Source: Rhodanobacteraceae bacterium (GTDB taxonomy: Bacteria > Pseudomonadota > Gammaproteobacteria > Xanthomonadales > SZUA-5). From it: a DNA stretch of 64,000 nt. Position numbers and translations under genes: made by a program. The notes below the pieces were generated by a model. The model did no database searches. It was not told the origin of the DNA and saw nothing but the letters and a program-made list of their open reading frames with translations. The stretch is from positions 62,001 through 126,000 of the forward strand of contig JACKOW010000008.1 of the NCBI GenBank assembly GCA_024234055.1, read 5' to 3'. This document shows, one piece after another, positions 57,357 through 64,000 of this stretch. Positions within the stretch are counted from its first letter, which is position 1; the number at the start of each line of letters is the position of its first letter.

Positions 57357-59132
57357 TCAGCGGCGAATCAGCGAGAACAGGCGGCTGAGCACTCCGCCAC
57401 CGTTGGACTTGCTCATGGCCCTGGAATAGGTGTTGAGCAGATCGAGGGCTTCGACCTCCCCCTGGTCGGCCGCCCGCCGCAGCCAGATCCGTGCCTGCGC
57501 GTACGCTTCGGCGCGCAGATGGAATTTGCCCAGGTTGAGCTGGCCGATGGCCACGCCACGCTGGGCAATACGCGTCAGCAGTTGCAGCTCGCGCGCGGTG
57601 TCCACCGGCACACCCAGGCCCTCACCGTAGATCAAGGCCAGATTGTTGATGGCCAGCGGGTGGCCCTCACCGATCTTCGCCGCCGCTTCCCAGCATTCGC
57701 GTGCCTTCGTCAGATCGCGGGCCAGCCCTCGACGTCCGTGAAAATGCAGCAGCCCCTCCTCGTACAGCTGGGTCGCCGGATCCGGCCACGCATCGGCCTC
57801 ACGCTGGCGCTCGGCTTCCTTGACCAGTTCGCGGTGTGCAGCCCGCGGATCGAAGCGGAAACCGTGCCGCCGCTCGCCGGCGGCTAGCCAGTCCTCGCGC
57901 AGCGCTTCCGGCCACAGCGACTGCGGCAAGGGCAACACCGCACCAGGACAGCGCTCGTCAATCAATACCGGCAGGGTCGCCATGCTGAGCATGCCGTCGG
58001 GCAGCTGCAACTGGTCGAAACTGGTGGTCGACACCTTGAGCGGATAAGGCAGGACCGACGACGACACGTCCTCGCCAAACACCCGCGTGGTCTCGGCGCG
58101 CAGATGTCGGGCATAACGTGCCAGATCCGGATCCGTGGGTTCGCCGGACTTCTGCTGCGCCAGCAGGCGGGCAACTTCATGGAGCTGTCGGCCATCGGCG
58201 CGCCCGGCCGGGTCGTAGACCACATCGCCAGGTGCCGCAAAGATGAACTTGGGCTTGAACAGATCGTTGTTGGCCTGCACCACCGCCGCCCAGACTACCC
58301 GCCGCCCGCGCAGCAGCGTCTCGGCGTTGGCGTACAGATAGCCCAGCGGGTCATCGTGGAAAGACACCCAAACCGGTGTCCTCGGAATCAAGGCCTGGAG
58401 CTCATGCTCCTCCAGCCGGGGCATCTGGCCCGACAGCCCGATCGGCCAACCAGGGTCCGGCAGGGCCGGGAGCGGCTCATCGGATCGGAGCTGCGTGGCG
58501 TGCCCGGCCACCAGGCCGGCAGCCAACGCTGCCAGGCTGGCATCCCCGGTGTTGGCAAACAAGCGATCGATGATCGGCTCCAGCGGCGCAAACCACTCGC
58601 CATCGGTCCCGGCACCGGCGTAGTGGCACACGGCGCTGGCCCGAAAGCCGCGCAACAGGCGCAGGGGGTCCTCATCGCGCATGACCTCGGCGGCGGCATC
58701 GTGCCATTCGGGATGTCGCCCGAGAGCACGGGCAACAACTTCACCCGCATAGAAGGCCAACAGGTGCAGCGTGTTCTGCAGCCCGCGATCGGCCAGGAGC
58801 TGGTCGAAGGAAAAAGGACTGCTGGTACGGGCGCCCGTCAGCCAACCATCGATGCGCGCCAGACTGGCCAGCGAATAGTCCAGCCCAAGTGCCTGCAGCT
58901 GATCCCGTCGGGCCAGACCATCGGTGATCGCCAGATCGTTCTCCCAGGCTCGCAGGTAGCACAATGCCGTCAGATTCAGGGTCACGAAGAATTTGTCACA
59001 ATTGTCAATTCGGCGCGGAGTCTCCCATAGCTGCGCGTGGAAATTCCAATCCAGCGCGCCCGAACTCGGCCGCGGTCTGCCGTTGGTGGCGTAGGAGTTG
59101 CCGGGCCACCAAAGTTCGATAGGCACACCCAT
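57357..59132 (-). CDS. Unrecognised protein with C-terminal Sel1-like repeats
   Basis: First gene of the two-gene operon, 591 aa, ATG at 59132 preceded by GGAAGA. The N-terminal ~450 residues match nothing I know; they carry distinctive stretches such as ELWWPGNSYATNGRPRPSSGALDWNFHAQLWETPRRIDNCDKFFVTLNLTALCYLRAW, VWVSFHDDPLGYLYANAETLLRGRRVVWAAVVQANNDLFKPKFIFAAPGDVVYDPAGRADGRQLHEVARLLA and LPVLIDERCPGAVLPLPQSLWPEALREDWL (each quoted only in part here). The C-terminus has about two Sel1/TPR-like repeats (ATQLYEEGLLHFHGRRGLARDLTKARECWEAAAKIGEGHPLAINNLALIYGEG...). No signal peptide is evident. Divergent from the M28 peptidase gene. Confidence 0.75.
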   Translation of the reverse strand: MGVPIELWWPGNSYATNGRPRPSSGALDWNFHAQLWETPRRIDNCDKFFVTLNLTALCYLRAWENDLAITDGLARRDQLQALGLDYSLASLARIDGWLTGARTSSPFSFDQLLADRGLQNTLHLLAFYAGEVVARALGRHPEWHDAAAEVMRDEDPLRLLRGFRASAVCHYAGAGTDGEWFAPLEPIIDRLFANTGDASLAALAAGLVAGHATQLRSDEPLPALPDPGWPIGLSGQMPRLEEHELQALIPRTPVWVSFHDDPLGYLYANAETLLRGRRVVWAAVVQANNDLFKPKFIFAAPGDVVYDPAGRADGRQLHEVARLLAQQKSGEPTDPDLARYARHLRAETTRVFGEDVSSSVLPYPLKVSTTSFDQLQLPDGMLSMATLPVLIDERCPGAVLPLPQSLWPEALREDWLAAGERRHGFRFDPRAAHRELVKEAERQREADAWPDPATQLYEEGLLHFHGRRGLARDLTKARECWEAAAKIGEGHPLAINNLALIYGEGLGVPVDTARELQLLTRIAQRGVAIGQLNLGKFHLRAEAYAQARIWLRRAADQGEVEALDLLNTYSRAMSKSNGGGVLSRLFSLIRR

Positions 59133-59282
59133 CGAGTCTTCCAGGCGGGCGCCGGCGAGGCGCCAGACCAGCTATCCTCCGAACAATCTGGGTGAGCTGC
59201 CTCGCGGAAAGCGTCTGCGAAGGTCAGCGTCGCGGTCACGAAACTTGTCCCCCTTGCCTTCCAAACCTGCCATGGCACCTGG

Positions 59283-60635
59283 ATGAAACTGTCGCTCAGC
59301 CTGCTCTTGCTGGTCTCTCCCATCGCCACCGCAGAGGTGCTGACGGTGGTCGACATCTCGCATGCGCAGGCGGCGCAGGTTGAGCGTCTGAAGCAGATTC
59401 CGGGCGATGGCTGGTGGCTGGAGATGGGCCTGCAGATGGTGATCATCGGGCCGACGGATGCGCTGGCCCGCGAACTCGGCTCGCTCACCGTCCTCTCCCG
59501 TTTCGACGAGGTCGATCCAGCGGATCTGATGCTGCGCGCCCGTGGCTGCAGCGAGCATTCACCGGAAGCCGGGAGGCTGCTCGCCAGCGGCGGTCGCTGG
59601 GAGCTGCGCGAGGTGCCCGCCGAGCAGCGGCAATCGCTGCCACTGGCGGATTCACACGCCTGGCAGCCGGTGCAGCCAAACACCGTTCTGGCTCGGCAAT
59701 ACCGCCTGGATTCACAGGGATTCAGAGGCGCGGCCAACCCCGAAGTGCAACAGGTGGTCGATCGCATTGATGCCGCGCGCTGGTTCAGCGATGTGCAGAC
59801 CCTGGCGGGCTGGGATCGATCGAGCTACGGTACGACCTCGCTGGATGCCGCGCGCGACTGGATCCGTGACCGCTTCACGGCGCTCGGGCTCGGCGACGGA
59901 TTGCAGGCCTTCACCATGAACGGCGCCGGCGGCGGAACGATCACGCGCTACAACGTCACCGGCGCCTGGATCGGCAGCAGTCAACCGGATCGCTGGCTGA
60001 TCGTCGGTGCGCATTACGATTCGCGCAACAGCAGCTCCACCTCGACGGTCAACACCCCGGGCGCCGAGGACAATGCCAGCGGCTGTGCCGGGGTCATTGA
60101 AATGGCGCGGGCGCTGCTGCCCTCGCAGCCCGCCCGCAGCATCCTGTTCATGTGCTACGCCGGCGAGGAACAGGGACTGCGCGGCAGCGCCGCCCATGTG
60201 CAGTCGCTGATTCAGGCCGGACTGCTGACCAGCGTCGATGCGGTGGTGATCATGGACATGATCGGTTACAGCGCCGACGCCAATCTGGAAGCCCTGTACG
60301 AGACCTCCGCCAGCCACAGTGCCTACCTGACCCAGATCGGCGCCGCAGCCGCCACCTATGTGCCGGAGCTGGCGGTGATCACCAGTACCAATCCTTTCGG
60401 TTCCGACCACGTGCCCTATCTCAACGCCGGCGCGCGGGCGGTGCTGGCGATCGAGAACGACTGGGATATCTACCCGCACTACCACCGCAGCACTGACACA
60501 CCCGCCAACATGGGCCCTAACGCATTGACCATGGGCGCGGCGATCCTGAAGACCAATGTGGCCGTCGTGGCCGAGATTGCCGGCTTGGCGAGCGCTGCGA
60601 CACCGCTGTTTGCGGACGGCTTCGAAGGGCTCTGA
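59283..60635 (+). CDS. Secreted M28-family aminopeptidase with DGFE tail
   Basis: A 450-residue preproprotein: signal peptide MKLSLSLLLLVSPIATAE, a propeptide-like region to about 150, then a two-zinc M28 catalytic domain with WLIVGAHYDSRNSSS (His, Asp nearby), TPGAEDNASGCAGVIEMARAL (bridging Asp), MCYAGEEQGLRGSAAH (Glu general base and Glu ligand), VVIMDMIGYSAD (Asp ligand) and PFGSDHVPYLNAGARAVLAIENDWDIYPHYHRSTDT (His ligand). The C-terminal residues are TPLFADGFEGL, following an Ala-rich end of the catalytic domain. Such LFxDGFE endings recur at the ends of secreted proteins in some Lysobacterales to my knowledge, suggesting a sorting or processing tail. Its partner genes here do not reveal the substrate. 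Confidence 0.92.
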   Translation: MKLSLSLLLLVSPIATAEVLTVVDISHAQAAQVERLKQIPGDGWWLEMGLQMVIIGPTDALARELGSLTVLSRFDEVDPADLMLRARGCSEHSPEAGRLLASGGRWELREVPAEQRQSLPLADSHAWQPVQPNTVLARQYRLDSQGFRGAANPEVQQVVDRIDAARWFSDVQTLAGWDRSSYGTTSLDAARDWIRDRFTALGLGDGLQAFTMNGAGGGTITRYNVTGAWIGSSQPDRWLIVGAHYDSRNSSSTSTVNTPGAEDNASGCAGVIEMARALLPSQPARSILFMCYAGEEQGLRGSAAHVQSLIQAGLLTSVDAVVIMDMIGYSADANLEALYETSASHSAYLTQIGAAAATYVPELAVITSTNPFGSDHVPYLNAGARAVLAIENDWDIYPHYHRSTDTPANMGPNALTMGAAILKTNVAVVAEIAGLASAATPLFADGFEGL

Positions 60636-60665
60636 TTCACCCCATTCTGATCCGGTGATCCGTCA

Positions 60666-60797
60666 TCACTGGTCCAGCGCCTTGAGTTCCTCCGCGCTGA
60701 CCGGGCGACCGATCTGCAGTTTCAGAAAACCAGTGACCGGGCTGGTGACAACAGCAGTGTCCGCATTCGTGTTGAGCCCCAACGCCTGATCGCTCAA
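60666..60797 (-). CDS. Possible short gene or gene remnant
   Basis: In the 215-bp gap between the M28 gene and the second A2M gene, the minus strand reads MSDQALGLNTNADTAVVTSP from a TTG at 60797, then VTGFLKLQIGRPVSAEELKALDQ and two stops (60668-60663). The frame is open a little further upstream (about to 60830) without an ATG. The composition (hydrophobic core plus a charged PVSAEELKALD helix) looks like the C-terminus of a real protein, so this could be a small protein or the tail of a decayed gene. No homologue is recognised; the start is a guess. Confidence 0.25.
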   Translation of the reverse strand: MSDQALGLNTNADTAVVTSPVTGFLKLQIGRPVSAEELKALDQ

Positions 60798-60850
60798 CTC
60801 GACCAGCAGCCGGGCTACACTGCCCCCTGCACTGACGTGGAGCCGGACGC

Positions 60851-63800
60851 ATGATCCCTAGACCCATGGGCTGGATGCGGCAGATCCTGATCATCGGCCT
60901 CGTTGCCAGCCTTTGCGACAGCAGCCAGGGACAGAGCATGAGTCAGCCAAGCGATACGGGCAGCAGCCATCTGGGCATTCCCGCCGATCTGCAGCATCTG
61001 GACGGCTTCCCCGGCAGCGTCCGCGATGGCCAGCCGCCGGAACAGTCGTATCAACGACCGCCGCTGGCCGACGCCCAACCACTGCCGGACGCCACGGCGC
61101 GGGCCTTGCTGGACCGTTTGCAGCCCTTGCAGGCCGAAGCCGACGACCGCAAGGATTTTGCGTTGCGCGCCGGCAGCCAGCCGCCGCCGCGCACCGGTGT
61201 GACGGTACAGGATCCTTTCCCGCCGGCCGAGCAGCGCGAGCGACCGCAGGCGGCCGCCCCCCAGGGGCCCTTCGAGGTGCTGCGCTACGGTCCCGAAGGC
61301 GAAGTCGGCATCGCCGGCCAGGTCAGCATTAGTTTCGATAGACCCATGATCGCGGTGACCAGCCAGGACGACAGTGTCGCCACCGGCGTGCCGTTGAAGA
61401 TGCTGCCCGCGGTACCCGGACAGTGGCGCTGGGTGGGTACGCGCACGCTGCTGTTCGAACCCGAGGCCGCGCGCCTGCCGATGGCGACTGAGTTCCGCCT
61501 GCAGCTGGACCCGGCCGCGCGCGCCGCCGATGGCAGCCCCCCGGCCGCAGCAACGGCCTGGCAGTTCAGCACGCCCGCGCCGGTACTGCAGAGCCAGTTT
61601 CCGAATGGTCCTGGCGTGCGCCTGCAGCCCTTGATCGGGCTCAGATTCGATCAGCGCATTGACCCGGCGACGATGCTGCCCTTCCTTCGGCTGGAGTTGG
61701 CCAAAGGCAAGCCCGGACCGCGTTTGCGCCTGGCGAAGGAGACCGAGATCAAGGCCGAAGGCGCCTTGCCCGCACAGTGGCAGAGTCAGGATCAGCAGCG
61801 CACGCTGGTGGTGATACCGGAAGCGCCACTGCCGACCGCCACCCAGGTCAAGGTGGTACTGGCCGCGGGCGCGCCGTCGGCCGAGGGGCCGCGCCTCACC
61901 GGCGCGGAACAGGCGTTCAGCTTCACCACCTTCGGCGCCTTCACGGTGGTCGAGCATCGCTGTGGCTGGCGTGGCGACTGCGGTCCCAACGACAACTTCA
62001 GCCTGCGCCTGAGCAATGCGCTGGCCGAAGACCAGGACCTCGAGGCACTGGTCCGGGTCAAGCCGACCTTTGACGGCGCCACCATTCGCGGCACTGGCAA
62101 CTTCATCAGCATCGACGGCTACAAACCCGGCTTGCGCAGCTATCAGGTGGAACTGGCCGCGCAACTGCGCGATGTACACGGACAGTCGCTCAGCGGCGAG
62201 CGCCGGTTCGAGTTCAAGGTCGGCGCCAGCCCGGCCGTGCTGCTGGCCCCGGGCGATGGCCTGATCACGGTGGATCCTCAGGGACCGCCGCGTTTCGTCT
62301 TCCACTCGATCAACCTCAGCCAGATCAGCTTGCGCGTGTTCAAGGTGCAGCCGGGCGACTGGCCTGCCTATCTGCAATCGGCTGATCGCGAATGGAAGAA
62401 CGACCGGCAGCAGCCGCGGCGCCTGCCCGGACAGCTGCTGGCGGAGCAGACCCTGGACATCGACGCCACGATGGAAACCCTGACCGCGACCACGCTGGAG
62501 TTGCAGCCCTGGCTGAAGTCGGCGCATGGCCATCTGGTGGTTGAACTCACGCCCGCCAAGGCCCTCGGAGAAGCGCGCCTGTCCGACTACAGTCCCGGCA
62601 CTGCCGTGTGGCTGCAGGTGACTGGGATCGGCCTCGATGCAGTCCTCGACAACCGACAGCTGCGCGCCTGGGCGACCCGGCTCAGCGACGGCCAGCCCCT
62701 GCCGGGCGTCAGCCTGCGTCTGCTGCCGACCACAAACCAGGCCGATACCGACGCCGCCGGACTGGCCAGACTGGACTTGCCGGAGCGGCAGACCCAGGGC
62801 CAGCCGGACAGCGCCCGCCTGGAAGCTCGCCTCGGCGAGGATCTGTCCTTCCTGCCCGAGAACCCGAACTACCGCGGCTGGGGTGACTGGCAGCAGCGCC
62901 CCAGCCAGGATCAATGGCGCTGGCATGTGTTCGACGACCGCGGCCTGTACAAGCCGGGCGAGGAAGTCCATCTCAAGGGCTGGCTACGCCAGATCGAGAA
63001 TCGCCCCGATGGCGGCCTCGGCCTGCCCAAGGCCGGCGGCCTGGTGCGCTACAGCGTGTTCGACTCGCGCGGCAACACCCTGACCGAAGGCGATTCCAAG
63101 CTCGGCGCCCTGGGCGGTTTTGCGCTCGATTTCAAGCTGCCGGGCACGCCCAACCTGGGCAGCGCCCGCGTCCGTCTGCAACTGCAGGACGGCGACGGAC
63201 TGGACGGCGCCGAGTTCCAGCACGCCTTCCAGATTCAGGAATTCCGCACGCCGGAATTCGCCGTCGACACCCAGTTCATCGAGGCCACGGTGTTTGCCGG
63301 CGAGCTGCTGCAGGCGCGGACTTCAGCGCAGTATTACGCGGGCGGCGCCCTGCCCGGCGCCCCGGTATCCTGGACCGTCAACGCCGCCATCGCCAACTAC
63401 AACCCGCCCAATCAGAGCGACTACAGCTTCGGCATCCAGAGCCTGTGGTGGCGCCAGAGCCCGGAGACGGGCCCCAGCACCAGCATCCAGTTCAGCGGAC
63501 AGACCGATGCCAGTGGCCACCACGATCTGGCCATCGTGCTGGATCGCTACCAGCTGCCGCGACCGCTGACCATCACCGCCGAAAGCAACGTGCAGGACGT
63601 CAATCGCCAGACCTGGACGGCGCATGCCAATACGCTGGTGCATCCGGCCGCCGTCTACGTGGGCATGAAGACCGATGGCTATTTCGTCGAACGTGGCCAG
63701 CCGCTGCGTCTGGACCTGATCGTGGTCGACCTCGAAGGCAAGGCCGTGGGCGACCGCCCGGTCACGGTCGAAACTGGTCGCGTGGATTGGCTCTACAAGG

Positions 63801-64000
63801 CCGGTGAGTATCAGGAAGTGCTGCGAGATCCGCAGCGCTGCGAGCTGCGCAGCGACGCTCAGGGACTGGCGCAGTGCCAGCTGGACACCACCCAGGGCGG
63901 CCAGTACCGGATCACGGCCGTCACCACCGATGCCGCCGGCCGGCACAACGTCAGCCAGATCCTGCGCTGGGTCAGTGGCGGCCAGAGGCCACCGGTAGAC
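60851..64000 (+). CDS. Second, larger alpha-2-macroglobulin-family protein, truncated by the window edge
   Basis: Open from the ATG at 60851 to the edge (1,050 codons). An N-terminal hydrophobic signal (MRQILIIGLVASLCDSSQGQ) precedes a Pro/Gln-rich linker. Ig-like domains then follow: VLRYGPEGEVGIAGQVSISFDRPMIAV, RTLLFEPEAARLPMATEFRLQLDPAARA and VRLQPLIGLRFDQRIDPATMLPFLRL. This is the N-terminal arrangement of long bacterial A2Ms (YfhM/BigIG type). The MG2-type motif WHVFDDRGLYKPGEEVHLKGWLRQI is near residue 694, and MG3/4-type regions follow (QIQEFRTPEFAVDTQFIEATVFAGELLQARTSAQYYAGGALPGAPVSWTVN, in part). The thioester region would lie beyond the edge. The gene opposes the A2M at 46.9 kb in orientation. 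Confidence 0.88.
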   Translation, partial: MIPRPMGWMRQILIIGLVASLCDSSQGQSMSQPSDTGSSHLGIPADLQHLDGFPGSVRDGQPPEQSYQRPPLADAQPLPDATARALLDRLQPLQAEADDRKDFALRAGSQPPPRTGVTVQDPFPPAEQRERPQAAAPQGPFEVLRYGPEGEVGIAGQVSISFDRPMIAVTSQDDSVATGVPLKMLPAVPGQWRWVGTRTLLFEPEAARLPMATEFRLQLDPAARAADGSPPAAATAWQFSTPAPVLQSQFPNGPGVRLQPLIGLRFDQRIDPATMLPFLRLELAKGKPGPRLRLAKETEIKAEGALPAQWQSQDQQRTLVVIPEAPLPTATQVKVVLAAGAPSAEGPRLTGAEQAFSFTTFGAFTVVEHRCGWRGDCGPNDNFSLRLSNALAEDQDLEALVRVKPTFDGATIRGTGNFISIDGYKPGLRSYQVELAAQLRDVHGQSLSGERRFEFKVGASPAVLLAPGDGLITVDPQGPPRFVFHSINLSQISLRVFKVQPGDWPAYLQSADREWKNDRQQPRRLPGQLLAEQTLDIDATMETLTATTLELQPWLKSAHGHLVVELTPAKALGEARLSDYSPGTAVWLQVTGIGLDAVLDNRQLRAWATRLSDGQPLPGVSLRLLPTTNQADTDAAGLARLDLPERQTQGQPDSARLEARLGEDLSFLPENPNYRGWGDWQQRPSQDQWRWHVFDDRGLYKPGEEVHLKGWLRQIENRPDGGLGLPKAGGLVRYSVFDSRGNTLTEGDSKLGALGGFALDFKLPGTPNLGSARVRLQLQDGDGLDGAEFQHAFQIQEFRTPEFAVDTQFIEATVFAGELLQARTSAQYYAGGALPGAPVSWTVNAAIANYNPPNQSDYSFGIQSLWWRQSPETGPSTSIQFSGQTDASGHHDLAIVLDRYQLPRPLTITAESNVQDVNRQTWTAHANTLVHPAAVYVGMKTDGYFVERGQPLRLDLIVVDLEGKAVGDRPVTVETGRVDWLYKAGEYQEVLRDPQRCELRSDAQGLAQCQLDTTQGGQYRITAVTTDAAGRHNVSQILRWVSGGQRPPVD

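Noticed and set aside
55197..57887. 896-codon open frame on the plus strand over the unknown operon
   Set aside because: It crosses both minus-strand genes and their junction, and its Gln/Arg/Gly-rich composition is typical of antisense shadows; the minus frames have ribosome-binding sites and helical-repeat patterns.
60815..62971. 718-codon open frame on the minus strand over the second A2M gene
   Set aside because: Antisense shadow; the plus strand shows Ig-like and MG2 motifs continuously.

Overview
The window is about 64 kb of GC-rich chromosomal DNA from a gammaproteobacterium, most likely of the Lysobacterales (Xanthomonadales). The grounds are the gene order ychF-pth-rplY-prs-tRNA-Gln-ispE-lolB-TPR / hemA-prfA, the System I cytochrome c operon ccmABCDEFGHI, a CreD homologue and REP-like TGTGGGAGCGG/GTAGGAGCG repeats. 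The genus cannot be fixed from the sequence. Most of the window is core housekeeping DNA with many 4-bp ATGA overlaps between operon genes, but intergenic spaces are heavily colonised by short repeats.

Layout. 1-3.5 kb: 3'-truncated rarA, translationally coupled to a hybrid histidine kinase (both minus). 3.7-8.0 kb: miaB, then phoH-ybeY-response regulator (plus). 8.2-10.6 kb: a DUF3025 protein and rimO (minus). 11.0-12.9 kb: a divergent MFS exporter / soxR pair around a near-perfect SoxR box. 13.1-15.2 kb: tsaB and creD (minus). 15.4-16.0 kb: a DoxX-like membrane protein. 16.5-25.4 kb (minus): ychF, an IS1380-family insertion, pth, rplY, prs, tRNA-Gln, ispE, lolB and a TPR protein. 25.4-29.0 kb (plus): hemA, prfA and a TonB-domain lipoprotein. 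29.2-33.1 kb: a beta-lactamase-fold hydrolase divergent from lemA and an M48 protease. 33.5-36.5 kb (minus): a hot-dog thioesterase-like protein, a GMC oxidoreductase and a MOSC protein. 36.6-44.4 kb (plus): a DUF3293 gene feeding directly into ccmABCDE-F-G-H-I. 44.4-46.8 kb (minus): a cation diffusion facilitator, an orphan GspF-like protein and an FMN split-barrel protein. 46.9-64 kb: an alpha-2-macroglobulin gene, a duplicated orphan FtsX/MacB-type permease, an unrecognised two-gene operon (HEAT-like and Sel1 proteins), a secreted M28 peptidase, and the 5' part of a second alpha-2-macroglobulin gene.

What stands out. (1) A family of intergenic elements is built from tandem 7-, 8- or 9-bp units (GGTTGTY, GGGGCAC, GGGACTC, AAACGTR, GAGGGCRC, CGCAAAGGA), often with complementary units on the far side, and in places combined with two REPIN-like inverted doublets of exactly 65 bp and 74 bp, each present twice. 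One element lies in frame in the 5' end of ccmH and another supplies the apparent start codon of the DUF3025 gene. (2) The IS1380 element landed on a CTAG that is part of the pth stop codon, and carries a hairpin that would bury its transposase ribosome-binding site. (3) SoxR probably controls the divergent MFS exporter through a promoter with a 19-bp spacer. (4) prs begins 8 nt after the encoded CCA of tRNA-Gln. (5) The operon at 55.2-59.1 kb matches no family I recognise and is the best candidate here for an undescribed protein system.

All family assignments were made by reading motifs; no database search was run.
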